A stretch of 64,000 bases of DNA from Proteles cristata cristata. Lineage: Eukaryota; Chordata; Mammalia; Carnivora; Hyaenidae. Of the stretch, positions 12,150-23,517 are shown piece after piece (positions within the stretch are counted from its first letter, which is position 1; every line of letters begins with the position of its first letter). The stretch is taken from contig JAESUZ010001757.1 of NCBI GenBank assembly GCA_017311185.1, forward strand, positions 868,001 to 932,000, read 5' to 3'. The position numbers were made by a program, and so were the translations under genes. Below the pieces are notes generated by a model. The model did no database searches, had not been told where the DNA came from, and worked only from the letters and a program-made list of their open reading frames with translations.

Positions 12150-12600
12150 CACAAATAGCCATTGAATGTCTACTTTGTATACTATCCTATGCCAGGTGCT
12201 CACACAGAGTTTAAAGGGTACAGATGGGTGCTGCTTTCATGGGCTTATGTTTCTTCAAGGAAAACTGAAAGTGAACAACCACTGTCTAATGGATGCAAGA
12301 TGACTAATGTAACAAAGGCTAAGTATAGGTGCAGGGGAGCATGCCAAGGTCACTTCAGGAAGGCTTTCTTGAGAGACTAACAAGTGAGCTGAGCTTTGAA
12401 GGATGGGTAAGAATGGGGCTGGTGCAGAGCGGAGCTCCAGACGTGGGGCAGAGCATTTCAGATGGCTTTTTGGCATGGACGGCAGGAGAAGCTAAGGATG
12501 CCTGCAGTAAGGAGAGAGGCAGAAAGAGGCATGGCTGATGAAGGAGGCAGAACTAGAGCCCAGGGAATGGGAACATTGGAAAAGGATTTTGATCTCTTCT
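12150..12600 (-). mobile_element. LINE-2 (L2) 3' region, antisense
   Basis: Antisense L2 3' consensus in order: 'gtctactttgtat..atgccaggtgct', 'ggaaggctttcttgag', 'tgagctttgaaggatgg', then 'gcagagcatttcagatgg'. Ancient, with no coding capacity. Confidence 0.75.
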
Positions 12601-13462
12601 AGGATAATACACACTCACTTTTGGGGGATCAGCTTTTGTGTGTTCTCATCCAGGCAGCTTTCCTTGCTGCCTTTGCTGCACCTGCATCTCTCCTACTGGG
12701 TTGTTCAATGCCCATAGTCTATTATCACACACAGTATAATGCACTTATTTGCTCTGTTGTCTCTACTGTGCATCTGATGGTGAGCTTCTTGACTCATCTG
12801 TTTTTAAGTGTCTGTTAAAGGTTTCTCAATATTCCACCAAATGGAGATACTTTGGGGCCATTAAACATGTAACTATAGCCCAGAAAAGGAAAATCAGGAA
12901 AGATAGGAGGAATAATAATTGGTGTTAAGAGTTTTTAAATTTTTAATCTTTAAAATTGTTCAAGAAAGTGTGCATAAGTATTCAGAATTAATTTGTATTT
13001 GAGAAAGTATTAATGAGTATTCAGTGTTAAATGGGATACTGACTTTTTTTTATCATGCTCATTCCCTCACTCCTCCCCAATATACATATGTATCTAATAG
13101 GAGAGAGAGAGAGAGAGAGAGAGAATCCTTAAGACTATTTAGAGAATTAGGGTATTTCTTTTAGATCATGTGACTAAGAAATTGTGCACAAAATAGACTA
13201 GACCCGGGAAGACAAATACATGGAATGAGAGCCGTGACTCCAGCTGTGACTCCCGCCATGGCCCCGCCATAACCTTAGCCTCTGCCATTGGCTGTCATCA
13301 TAACAGCCTTCCCCACTTCTCTTGTGTGCTCCCTCTGAGTCTCACTCAACATGGTTTCCTAATGGCCCCCACTCACCAGTAGATTTAGAGGAGACTATTG
13401 GTCAGTGTGTGTGGCATTCCTTCCTCCAGAGAGCCTGAGGTGGTTATTTAGAAACCTTGAGG
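12601..13462. other. Unassigned sequence
   Basis: No gene or interspersed repeat recognised. Contains a (GA)n tract at 13101-13124 and a short C-rich patch near 13240-13270. Confidence 0.5.
13101..13124. repeat. (GA)n microsatellite
   Basis: Uninterrupted GA dinucleotides. Confidence 0.95.
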
Positions 13463-13478
13463 GAACCCCTGTGTTTTC

Positions 13479-13717
13479 GTTTCCTTCTTTTTTTTTTTTT
13501 TTTTTTAATATTTTTATTTATTTCTAGGAGAGAGAGAGAGAGACAGCGTGAGCAGGGGAGGGTCAGAGAGAGAGGGAGTGACAAACTCTGAAACAGGCTC
13601 CAGGCTCTGAGCTGGCAGTCAGCACAGAGCCCGACGCGGGGCCCGAACCCACGAACCACAAGATCATGACCTGAGCGAAAGTCGGACGCTTAACCGACTA
13701 AGCCACCCAGGCGCCCC
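13479..13717 (-). mobile_element. Young carnivoran tRNA-Lys SINE
   Basis: Near-consensus copy with a long poly(T) (minus-strand A tail). Flanked by a perfect 16 bp duplication (13463-13478 and 13718-13733, gaacccctgtgttttc). Intact A- and B-box-like head at the right end. Belongs to the 'gactgccagctc' subfamily. Confidence 0.96.
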
Positions 13718-13733
13718 GAACCCCTGTGTTTTC

Positions 13734-14420
13734 TAAGTGCATTAGAAAAGGGCCTCAATTCTAATAACATGGAATTTATGGATCCCATGTCATAAAGTGG
13801 GCCAGATTTGCCTTTAGGAAAAAAAAATATAATCAGAGATTACTTTTCTTTTTAAAATGTGAGCAGCAAATTGTGCTTATTTCTACCAGACTTTCACAAA
13901 ACTAAAACTCTATTAATTTTAAACTTCTATAATCACTTAAATACTGTAATAATTTTTGATGCTCCATAAGTGTTTGCTAATATATCATTCATTCTGCTTA
14001 TTCAAAAGGTCCCAAAGTAAGCATGTCATACTAAGAGTATAGTTTTATTGCACCATAAATCAGTGCAAAGCAAATATGCTGGCTTCAACAATGTAGGTTA
14101 ATTATTAAATTCACAAGTTTTTTCTCCCCTCAAAGAGTTGGTTGTTCCAAATATATTTTGAAAACTTCCAAGAGGCCTATGAATTAATATCTTCTTTTTT
14201 CCCCTTCTCATCCATGTTTACTTTGGTAAGCCAAAGCATCCCCAATGATTCCATTGCCCTTAAAACTGGACTTTTCAAGCAGCCTCTCACCTCCTTTCTC
14301 CCCCCCATCCTCCATTCTCCTCCTTCTCTTACCCCTCTCCTTCCTCTTCTTCTCTTTTCTTTTTTTCATCTCCCATTAAATGAATGAATGAACGAATGGA
14401 TAAATAAAAAACCAAAAATT
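13734..14420. other. Unassigned sequence
   Basis: No gene or repeat family recognised. A pyrimidine-rich run lies at about 14290-14370 and a short GAAT/GGAT run at 14380-14402. Confidence 0.5.
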
Positions 14421-14438
14421 CAAATGTAGGTCTATTTT

Positions 14439-14640
14439 TTTAATGTTTATTTAGTTTTGAGAGAGAGACAGAGTGCAAGTGGGAGAGGGGAAGAGAACGA
14501 GAGAGACACAGAATGAAAAGCAGGCTCCAGGCTCCGAGCTGTCAGCACAGAACCCACAGAGGGGCTCAAACCCACAAACTGTGAGATCATGACCTGAGCC
14601 AAAGTCAGATGTTCAACCAGTGGAGCCACCCAGGCACTCC
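14439..14640 (-). mobile_element. Carnivoran tRNA-Lys SINE
   Basis: Moderately diverged copy with a perfect 18 bp duplication (14421-14438 and 14641-14658, caaatgtaggtctatttt). It forms a close inverted pair with the next SINE. Confidence 0.95.
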
Positions 14641-14713
14641 CAAATGTAGGTCTATTTTAAGAGAAGTCAGATGGGCAGCTAAGAAGCAGGCTTTGCCTCT
14701 ACAGGCATAATCA

Positions 14714-14939
14714 GGGACCCCTGGGTGGCTTAGTCGGTTAAGCGTTCGACTTTCACTTAGGTCATGTTCTCACAGTTTGTGGGTTCGAGCCCCGCGTCGG
14801 GCTCTGTGCTGACTGCCAGCTCGGAATCTGGAGCATCTTTCAAAATCTGTATCTCCCTCTCTCTCTGACCCTCCCCTGCTCACGTTGTCTCTCTCTCTCT
14901 CTCTCTCCTAGAAATAAATAAAATTATTTAAAAAAATAA
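14714..14939 (+). mobile_element. Carnivoran tRNA-Lys SINE
   Basis: Complete copy with an 11 bp duplication (14703-14713 and 14940-14950, aggcataatca). It carries the 'gactgccagctc' and 'agaaataaata' features of the younger subfamily. Confidence 0.95.
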
Positions 14940-14950
14940 AGGCATAATCA

Positions 14951-15539
14951 TTTCTTAATGCCATCTAGTCATACCTACAGCTGAGTTGGAGCCAGAGCTA
15001 GAGACTTTGCTGGGCTCACCCAGTCCTAGGAAGGATGGATGGGAGGATACACTTTATAAGGACCAGATCTCAGGAATCCTGATGTTTTAACCTGTAGTCT
15101 ATGTATGGCTTTGTTGTAAGGAGCAGCAGTGTTTCTCAAGAGATGTGATTTCTACTTATTGGGCATTTATGACTTAGTCTTTTAAAATGAAATATATCAA
15201 ATAGACAAAATATATAATGATTAACAAAATTAATTCAGCCTTCCGAAGTCTTTAAAAGGCATTTATAATTTTATTGAGGTGGCAAAATAAGCAACTCTTA
15301 ATCGTCTCTGCCCATGGAAAAAATCAATAGCTAGACATCAGATTTCTTTCTTAGACAATGCATAGACTTTACAATATAAATTCTAATAAGCAGATGGATA
15401 CAAATAACATGATAACTTCAGGAAGGAAATGGGGAAAGAAGTCACTACTCAGACTCTGTGCATACTGAGTGGTCAGCTCCAGGGCCCATTTCCATTTGGC
15501 AAGAATATTTTTTGTTAAATCCTTGACATCACACACACA

Positions 15540-15576
<37 letters not shown>

Positions 15577-16261
15577 TCATACTCTTCTGTGTATTAATGA
15601 ATACAAAGTGGCTTTATGAGAATATAGCCCAGCCAGAGCAAGATAACTACCCACCTTACTCAGATATTCTGACTAAGATCTAATGAAGAGTGTTGAGTAT
15701 TTGGGCCATCCATACTGTCCCCATCCAAGGCAGTGTATCTTATTTCTGGTTTACATTCTTTGTTTGTATCTTTGTCCTATTAGAGAAAAACTCATCTTTA
15801 TATATATTTTTATTATTAGTTAATTTGATAGCTTTAAAAGTTTCAACAAATTTAGACAAATATGCCTTCCTTTGTACTTTGATGCCATGCTCTGCTAGTC
15901 ATTTGAATATGAAAGACAGGGAATTTGTCTCTCTGCTATGGGAATACATCTTTGTAACATAATCACTTCACCTATTCTTAAATAGTGTCTAAAAGAGAGT
16001 TGGTTATATGTGGACATTTAAATATGTTGCCTCATTGCATAAAACTACAAAATGTCTTAAATTGCCAATATTTTATAAACAATATATGGGTAGCTAGCTA
16101 ATCTTGCAGGAGGTGATTCCTCAGCTAGATTTATTTTAAATTTATTTTACATAAAGGGTAACACACATCCTTATCTGTACCTTTGGAAGACATGGAGACA
16201 ACAGTGGTAAAATTTCCCTCTTTGAACAGATTGCTATGTTGTATCAGTAGATGCCCCAAGG
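14951..16261. other. Unassigned sequence
   Basis: AT-rich sequence with no gene recognised. Contains a (CA)n microsatellite at 15530-15575. Confidence 0.5.
15530..15575. repeat. (CA)n microsatellite
   Basis: CA dinucleotides with one GA interruption. Confidence 0.95.
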
Positions 16262-16273
16262 CTGAAGTTCTTT

Positions 16274-16412
16274 TTTTTTTTATTGTATTTTTTGTGTCAT
16301 TTTATTTTTTTTAATTTTTTTTACAAATAGTTTATTGTCAAGTTGGTTTCCATATAACACGCAGTGCTCATCCCCGCAAGTGCCACCCTCCATGCCCATC
16401 TCCCCCCTCCCC
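16274..16412 (-). mobile_element. Severely truncated L1 3' end
   Basis: Only the terminal L1 3' UTR is present, as the reverse complement of 'cacttgcgggg..gttatatggaaaccaacttgacaataaac' plus tail. Flanks 16262-16273 and 16413-16424 form a 12 bp duplication with one mismatch. Confidence 0.85.
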
Positions 16413-16730
16413 CTGAATTTCTTTAAAAAAAATTTTTAAACCTGTTTGAATCCCCAACCTCCACCATCCTCCAAATAGCAACTTCTTAATGGTGCCATTT
16501 CAAAGGGAATCCATGACTATAATGCAATGTATATTGTGAGTGTGTTAGGAAAGGGAAGAAATATGTAAAGACCAGAGAAATAATTTATCTTAAGAAAATC
16601 TTTAAAGAAAATATATTTGGGTAGAAAAATAAGTAATATATCAATTTATTTCTCTTCCAAACTCTGTCATTCTTTCCTGTTCCTTGTTAAGCCTGTTATA
16701 CTTCTTATCATAGTCAGATTGGAAATACTT

Positions 16731-16953
16731 TTTTACCCAAAGCCTTCAAAGCTCTTATTTTTTAAAATATTTATTTATTTATTTTGAGAAAAAGAGTATG
16801 AGTGGGGGAGGGACAGAGAGAGAGGCAGAGAGAGAATCTGCATTGTCAGCACAGAGCCCAAGAAACATGGAGCTCTATGTCAGGAACCGTGAGATCATGA
16901 CCTGAGCCAAAACTGAGTCAGATGCTTAAGCGACTGAGCCACCCAGGCGCCCC
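16731..16953 (-). mobile_element. Carnivoran tRNA-Lys SINE with extra 3' sequence
   Basis: The SINE body is about 16758-16953. The duplication tggaaatactt is at 16954-16964 next to the 5' end, but its partner is at 16720-16730. That leaves about 27 bases (16731-16757) beyond the normal SINE tail. This extra piece may be a short 3' transduction, or the 11-base match may be coincidental. Confidence 0.8.
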
Positions 16954-16964
16954 TGGAAATACTT

Positions 16965-17335
16965 CTGTGCATGTGTGTACCTTTTTAGCTTACTTAACAG
17001 TGATTCCTTGGAAAGTGGGACGAGGTTTTGTGTTTCCCCCTCTCCATCTGCAGGATACTCGGCCCATGTAGAGGGTAGATGCTTAGTTATTATCATGCCA
17101 CTTGAATCCAGAGATTCAGACATTTGGAGACAATGTCATTTGGTTTCCCTATGAAGGACTATGTTTAGCAGACTGAGGTCACTGCCACAGTGAGAATCTC
17201 TGGGTCCTGAAACATTTTTGTCACCATAGCATCAATGCAAGAGCATTGTTACAAAAGTATCTTTGCTGAGGGGGCTGAAGTTTCATCATAGAGGCGTTTC
17301 TCTTCTCAACTCATGCTGAGGCTCATTCCCCAGGC
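16965..17335. other. Unassigned sequence
   Basis: No gene or repeat recognised. Confidence 0.5.
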
Positions 17336-17352
17336 ACGCTTGGTACCATCCT

Positions 17353-17573
17353 TTTTTTTTTTTTTTTTTTTTTTTAATGTTTTATTTCTAGAGAGAAAGA
17401 CAGCGTGAGCAGGGGAGGGTCAGAGAGAGAGGGAGTCACAGACTGAAACAGGCTCCAGGCTCTGAGCTGGCAGTCAGCACAGAGCCCGACGCGGGGCTCG
17501 AACCCACGAACCGCGAGATCATGACCCAAGCGAAAGTCGGACGCTTAACCGACTAAGCCACCCAGGCGCCCCG
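17353..17573 (-). mobile_element. Young carnivoran tRNA-Lys SINE
   Basis: Near-consensus copy with a pure 28-base T run (minus-strand A tail) and a perfect 17 bp duplication (17336-17352 and 17574-17590, acgcttggtaccatcct). One of the youngest-looking insertions here. Confidence 0.97.
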
Positions 17574-17590
17574 ACGCTTGGTACCATCCT

Positions 17591-18204
17591 CAGTAGGCAG
17601 ACCCCTAAGCAGCCAGGATCCCAGCCCATCACTGCAGAGGCTGAGGGTCTGGATTGAGGCAAGGGTGAGAACGGAGAGGTAGAAAGAGGAGAGAAGAAAT
17701 TCAGCCAGGTGTTAATATTACAACACTAAATCTTTTATTGTGTTGAGTGAAGCTATTGGGAATTGGTCCATGAAATCTAGTTTATGAAATGGCTGGATGA
17801 GATGTTACATGGTAAACAAAGAAACAAATCTTATACTGAACTGTCTTTAAAAGGCAATGGCTGGGAAATTATGCCACTATCTTTAGGAGTGTGTCAACAA
17901 TGACTTTGATGTGCAGTGAGATTTTCGAATCTGCACACCTTGGCAGGGCATCAGAATATGTGCATAAACTGTGTAAAAACAAAGCCCCCCTGGAAATCAT
18001 AGTAGCTATCGCTTTTGAATGGAGCCCAGAGCAGGAAAGCTTTTGGGCCAAACTTCCTCTGGACTCTGCTCAGAACCCTGGGGAGTGCTGTTGCATTTCA
18101 ACTCCTCACACGGGCAATGTTATGAGTCACCCAGATTCCTTGGTGCCCAGTTAGTAATCTCCTGAAGTCACTGGTGCAACACGTGAAATAGGTAAAAGCG
18201 ATGC
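17591..18204. other. Unassigned sequence
   Basis: No gene or repeat recognised. An 87-codon open frame (17891-18154, +) has no recognisable family. Confidence 0.5.
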
Positions 18205-18397
18205 TTTACAGCAGCATCTCTTGGGCAGTTTAAAACCATACTTACTGATGTTTGAGCTCCTTCCAAAGACTTCTAACTAATTGGTGTGTGTGTGGGGGGG
18301 AGGGCGGTTGGAGAGGCTGGACATCAGTATTTTGTGGAAGCAATCCAGATGATTCCAGGAGAGCTGAGGGATCCTGGGCTGAGAACCACTATGCCAA
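18205..18397 (+). mobile_element. MER5-like hAT-Charlie fragment
   Basis: Resembles MER5: 'agcatctcttgggcagtttaaaa' in the left part and the terminal 'tgagaaccact' at 18380-18392. A TG/G-rich expansion at 18284-18306 replaces part of the middle. Confidence 0.6.
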
Positions 18398-18879
18398 GGC
18401 ATTAAGGAGAGCAGCAGGAGCCCCATGGCACCGGCAGAGCTGGGCAGGGCTGTGGGGACAGCATGGTGGGAAGCCACCGCTGTCATTCCAATGGCAGCAG
18501 AAGCAACATGAGAGCCACCTTGACTGGGAGAACACCAGGAAAGGAAGATGCCTTGCTTGAATCTAGGACTCCACCTGGCACTGGCCAGAAGCACAGATAC
18601 TCTTCCGTACTCACGCAGTCGGTGCACCGGGCTCCTGGCCCAGGGCTACGGGGTAGGGCAGCAGAGCGGACAAGGCTCTGCTGTGAGGAGAGGAGATGCA
18701 CTTTATAGGTCCATGGCAGAAGGGTGCGCAGAGCACAGCCAGTACGCCGAGAGAGCCTCGTTCCACCTGGGGTGGAGCTGTGTCACAGGAGGGACCAGCT
18801 CTTCTCAGAGTGGTAATCGTGGCATTGGGGGAGGGCAGGAAAACAGGCTGGAGTGTTAGAGAATTCTGAGTGCTCAGCG
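18398..18879. other. GC-rich unassigned sequence
   Basis: Clearly more GC-rich than the flanks, with several overlapping open frames on both strands (up to 116 codons). GC content alone lowers stop frequency, and no frame matches a family I know. CpG is not conspicuously dense, so I do not call a CpG island. Confidence 0.4.
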
Positions 18880-19160
18880 TAATGAGGCTGGAGGTGGGTC
18901 AGGGCCATGTGATAGGCAGCCTGAGTGTCCCGTTATGTAGCACCAGGACGCAGTGGGGCTACAGTAAAGTGGTTCAGGGGGTGAGTGCTGTGGTCAGGGT
19001 TTTGTTCTGGAGAAATCATTCTGGCAGCAGCATGGAAGGGACCAGAACAGCAGGGATGGGTGTAGTTGTAATTATTCAGGTGAAAGAAACTGAGGGCCTG
19101 TTTAAAAGCAGGGACTGTGGGATGGAGACGCAGGAGATGGTTGGGAGAGATGATGTGGAC
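18880..19160 (-). mobile_element. LINE-2 (L2) fragment, antisense
   Basis: Antisense L2 text: 'ggttttgttctggagaaatcattctggcagcag' near 18998, then a 'gcaggg..gatggg..attattcaggtgaaag' block near 19050. Confidence 0.6.
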
Positions 19161-19420
19161 CACTTTTCTTTCCTCTCTGGCTTGTTGACTCCTCATGTTG
19201 TCCTGGCGGCCTGAGGGTCTGGAAGCACACTTCACCCAAGAGGCAAGGACAGGCAAAACGTTGTGTGTCTAATGATCTTAACATCCACAAATTAATCACT
19301 AAAAATGTATATATATCACAGTAGCTACCTTCCATCAGTTATACCCCGGGATATTATAATAGGTCACTACCCTGAGGTATATAATCATTCAAACAAAAGA
19401 ATACTCTCCCCACTCTCTGT

Positions 19421-19630
19421 TGTTGTTTTTTTTAATGTTTTATTTATTTCTAGGAAAGAGAGAGAGAGACAGCGTGAGCAGGGGTGGGTCAGAGAGAGAG
19501 GGAGTCACAGACTGAAACAGGCTGCAGGCTCTGAGCCGGCAGTCAGCACAGAGCCTGATGCGGGGCTCGAACCCACGAACAGCGAGATCATGACCTAAGC
19601 AAAAGTCGGACGCTTAACCGACTAAGCCAC
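19421..19630 (-). mobile_element. Young carnivoran tRNA-Lys SINE
   Basis: Near-consensus copy of the 'gactgaaacaggct' (minus-sense) subfamily. The flanks near 19405-19419 and 19631-19645 are both CTCCCC(A)CTCT(C)T-like, fitting an imperfect duplication. Confidence 0.93.
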
Positions 19631-19930
19631 CCAGGCGCCCCTCCCCTCTCTTTGAAAAGCAAGCATTAATCGGATCAGAGATGCAAGATGTGGTCTGTTA
19701 AGATTAGACATTTCCTGCAAAAATCCACTCAGGCTGTTTGCCTATAGTGTGGTGGGTTCATTTCGCTGTTCTACCCACTAAACGTAGGTGTGGGGTTGGG
19801 GTGGACAGCAGTGAAGGGGGCAGGTAGGAAGGGCTGGGGGAGACAAGAAGGACTGCCTTCCTCCCACTCTGGGGATCTATCCAGGTACTGCCTCTCCTCC
19901 CACATCTCAAATCCCAGGGGGTTTGTGTGC

Positions 19931-19949
19931 TGGCCGGCAGGGGGTGAGA
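19931..19949 (+). promoter_or_regulatory. Possible CTCF-like motif
   Basis: tggccggcagggggtgaga resembles the CTCF core in its TGGCC start and CAGGGGG centre, but mismatches the recalled consensus at about five positions. It lies in a GC-rich, repeat-poor patch. Sequence-only guess. Confidence 0.2.
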
Positions 19950-20293
19950 GCTGCAGAACCCCCTCCAGCCCCCTGGGCAGTGCCCACTGCTGTTGACCTG
20001 GTCATTAGCAAAATCTCAACTCCTTTCTGGACCCCAGTGTTCCCTTCACCTGCCATTCCCAGGCATGACCAGTATGGTGTAACAGTAGCCACATTTTGAG
20101 ATCATCCTTGGGATTTGAAACATTGTCAAGTATAAAGAAAACTTAACCCTGATTCCCTGAGCCCTTGCTTCCTCCCCAGGGGAAGGAGCCATCAAAGTTG
20201 TATTAGCAGGATACCATGTCAGGAAAATCTTTCAAGTCTCAGGAGAAGAGACCATAGGGAAAAAAAATCCTGAAGGGTGTGTAGGATATCTCT

Positions 20294-20327
20294 CATTTAG
20301 CGAGGTAAAAACCTCGCTTGCTAAATG
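20294..20327. repeat. Bulged inverted repeat
   Basis: Left arm 20294-20306 (catttagcgaggt) pairs with 20311-20327 through 13 base pairs with a 4-base bulge and a 4-base A loop. Nothing else marks it as an RNA gene. Confidence 0.6.
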
Positions 20328-20987
20328 GAAACTAGTGCCTTCTGAGGACTGGAAGGGACGGCCCTGGGTTTGTCCACTGGCTGTGAAAGCGTGCATTATC
20401 CTGGTGATGTTTTTCATGGCAGGGGCAGTGATGGGGTATTGAGTGCAGATTTAGGAGCTTTCGATCCAAAGGATCTTAGGACAGGCTTGTCTATTACATT
20501 GGACCATGGTCCCTCTGCTTGGAAAAGTTACACGGTGCTTGCTGAGAATCAATTCATAAAATTCTTTAAGGCCTCATGCACTATAATATTAGAAATGGGA
20601 ACTACTTTTATCAAATTTCTCCTGACCCTTCAACTTTTAGGGGTTTACTTTTCTTTGAAAACCAGAAGCAGTGGATGAAGAAGAGGTGTGACTATTGTTA
20701 CTTGTCTTTACCAACAATGAATTTCTTTCTAAGTTTACGTTGTATTTTTGATTTCTGACTACCTCTCTAAGATGAGCAATAATACAATTGTTAGACTAAA
20801 TTCATTATATTTTTGGAAATTTCCAACCAACCTGGAACTCAGTGAGCTTAGCTGGGTCAGTTCTTAATTTCTTCTTACCCCACACTCTGAATTCAGGTTT
20901 AATGAGCAAGTGGATATAGCCATTCTTTCACCTGAATGATTTTTAAAGCTTATGTTTTGATTTCCCTTGTAAGGGAAAATATATTTT

Positions 20988-21192
20988 TTTGTGTTTTTCA
21001 TTTTATTATTGAGACAGAAACAGAGCATGAATGGGGGAAGGGCAGAGAGAGAGGGAGACACAGAATCCAAAGCAGGCTTCAGGCTCTGAGCTGTCAGCAC
21101 AGAGTGGGACGCGGGGCTCGAACCCACAAGCCATGAGATCATGACCTGAGCCAAAGTCAGACGCTTAACCTACTGAGCCACCCAGGTGCCCC
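20988..21192 (-). mobile_element. Carnivoran tRNA-Lys SINE
   Basis: Complete copy; the head reads 'gagccacccaggtgcccc' at the right end. Flanks at 20975-20987 and 21193-21205 share 'gaaaatat' plus T-rich sequence. Confidence 0.93.
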
Positions 21193-21499
21193 GAAAATAT
21201 TTTATAATATAGTGGCAACAAGTGTTAACTTTGAGAGGGACAAAGTTAATATACAGAATATAGACTTCCTGTGTTCACGGAGGGGGAGAGGAAGAGTTGA
21301 GTAGGTAAGATTTCTAATGGTGACCTAATTTGATTTTTAGTATAACTGAATGAGTGGCAGTTCAAAAAGTGATTCCTCCATCTTGCATCAGTAACAGTGA
21401 TGCAAGGATCTTGAAGAAATTTATATTTTCTAAGACAGGGAGAGTCAAAGAATGTAAGTACTCCTGAGCTAAGCATATTCATAGTGAAAAATGAGCTGG

Positions 21500-21754
21500 T
21501 TCGCTGAAGCAATGTTTATATTAGGAGAAACTGGAAACAATTTAAATGAAATAGTTAAACAATGATGTCTTCATCTGATAAAATTTTATACAGTATTTAA
21601 AAATTGAGTACGTTTCAGGAATGGATTCAGAAAAAGTGTCCACGTTGTCAGAAAGTGGGAATAATTACAGAATGATATGAAAATCATAATTCCATCTTGG
21701 TAAAAGTAAATAACTTGATCTACATATATACTGTGTAATAGTATATGTATACAA

Positions 21755-21806
<52 letters not shown>

Positions 21807-21990
21807 CTATCTAAGTGTGATGTGTGCAGATGGGTAGGGATGGGTAAATACCCAGAGAAATGGAATGTGGGAAGAGAGGTATTCTTTTTCTTTTTGCATG
21901 TTTTGCATGTTTTCTTTTTTATGCCACTATAGAATCTATAAATATATATATTTTAGAGACAGTAGACATAAGAAAGAAACATTACCAACA
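21500..21990 (+). mobile_element. Ancient L1 (L1M-type) 3' UTR
   Basis: L1M 3' landmarks: 'gaaactggaaacaatttaaatg', 'atgatgtcttcatct', 'tgatatgaaaatcataattcc' and 'atgggtaaataccc'. Contains a long TG microsatellite. Confidence 0.65.
21755..21805. repeat. (TG)n microsatellite
   Basis: About 25 uninterrupted TG units. Confidence 0.97.
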
Positions 21991-23503
21991 TTATGTGGGT
22001 TTCATCAAAATAAATGCATTGTAAAATATTTTAAAACCACCATGAAGTTCAGACATTTTTTTAAGGCCATTCTGCAAACATATGCATTTCTGAACCAGGC
22101 CTGAGAGCCTGGCAATTATGACCTGATGTTTTTAAGGTCTTTGTGCTCATAACTCCAACCATTTTTATTCATGTAGGAGAGTACACTTCAGCTTTCTGTC
22201 TGAGTAGTCCAGAGATTGAAGTAGTGTACTTTACTACTCCAGAATAACTGTCATTAGATAATCAGGAAAACTCACAGGCTATTACATTCGAAGCATGGTT
22301 TCATTGCCTGGTATAAATATCTTGACAAGAGTGGAGGTGCACTGATAGCATTTTGCATAACAAAGAATAACAGGTGCAGCCAAAAGGGAGGTAAATTCCC
22401 TGAGGATGTGTTGTCAGTTACTGTGTGTACTTTGACTCTTCTAAATCTATAATAATACTAATGATAATGATTATTATTGCTATTGCAGTGTTGTTTGCTA
22501 TGGATAATCCACGGCAATACAATCGTTTTGGAATGAAGTAAGAAATCTGACCCAATGAATTCAGGAGACCATTAAGAGCCAGTTTCATTAAAACTTCCAC
22601 TTCCTAGTAGTGCCGCCCTCTTATGCCCTGGGGTGAACCTTTGTTGAGTGAAAGTTGTTGGTGGGCTGGAAGAGGTTTGCCCATTCAGTGACAAGCACTT
22701 GAGTCTGTCACATACCCATATACCCACACAGAGTAGATGTGAGCGCCTGTTAATTCAGAGGTGATGAAAAACACCCGCAGACAGCCAGGGCCAGAGAATA
22801 TGGCAAACTGCTTTTGGTAAAGGTTTTTTCCCTGCTTTTAATGGATATATTTGGAAATCAGTTTAACATGCAACTGTGATTAGAAAAGAAACCCTAAAAT
22901 AGTTTATCCTATCATGTTAAAGTCATTGGAAATAAAAGAAGGTGGAATCCCCCCCCCCCCCTTAAACTGCTAGAGCTGCAATTTCTGTTAGGATATGGAA
23001 ATTAAACCCATATATTTTATCCTATTCTCATCATGCGAAGTCAGCCTGAAAATAGGATTTAAAAAAAAATCAAGACTAATACAAAAAGGTACAATCCAAA
23101 GCCCTTTTCAGCTGCCTTGGCACTGAAATCATAGACAGGAAGAAAACTATGTCTGTGTCATTAAATGGACTAAAAATTGGTGGAAATTTGATTCAATAAT
23201 ACTTGTGTGAATGGCTGCAGGGAAAACAAATTAATCCAAATTTATTTATCTAATATAAAACTAATGCACTGTTTTTCTCCTTCCATTTTTGAGGTTCTTA
23301 GTTTGAGGATGTTCATTTTACATTGCTCTGTGAACATAAGATAAATGTAGCTTTCTGATTAGATATGGGCTTATGCTCTGTCCCCCACTCTCCCTCTCTG
23401 TCTCTTCCTACTTCTTGGTGTAAGTCACTTCATCTCTATTACCCTAAATAAGATTTTTTAAAATTTTTGCCAACTTTAACTTTTATTTTATTTTACTTTT
23501 AGA
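21991..23503. other. Unassigned sequence
   Basis: No gene or interspersed repeat recognised. Contains a 13-base C run (22949-22961). Confidence 0.5.
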
Positions 23504-23517
23504 AAAACATTTCATTA

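Larger units (their letters stand above)
19645..20974. other. Unassigned sequence with GC-rich start
   Basis: No gene recognised. 19780-20060 is GC-rich and holds a CTCF-like motif (19931-19949). A bulged inverted repeat lies at 20294-20327. Confidence 0.45.

Noticed and set aside
18252..18860. Cluster of overlapping frames on both strands, possible exon or CpG island
   Set aside because: Explained by higher GC lowering stop frequency. Part is MER5-like, CpG is not dense, and no consistent splice signals or family were seen.
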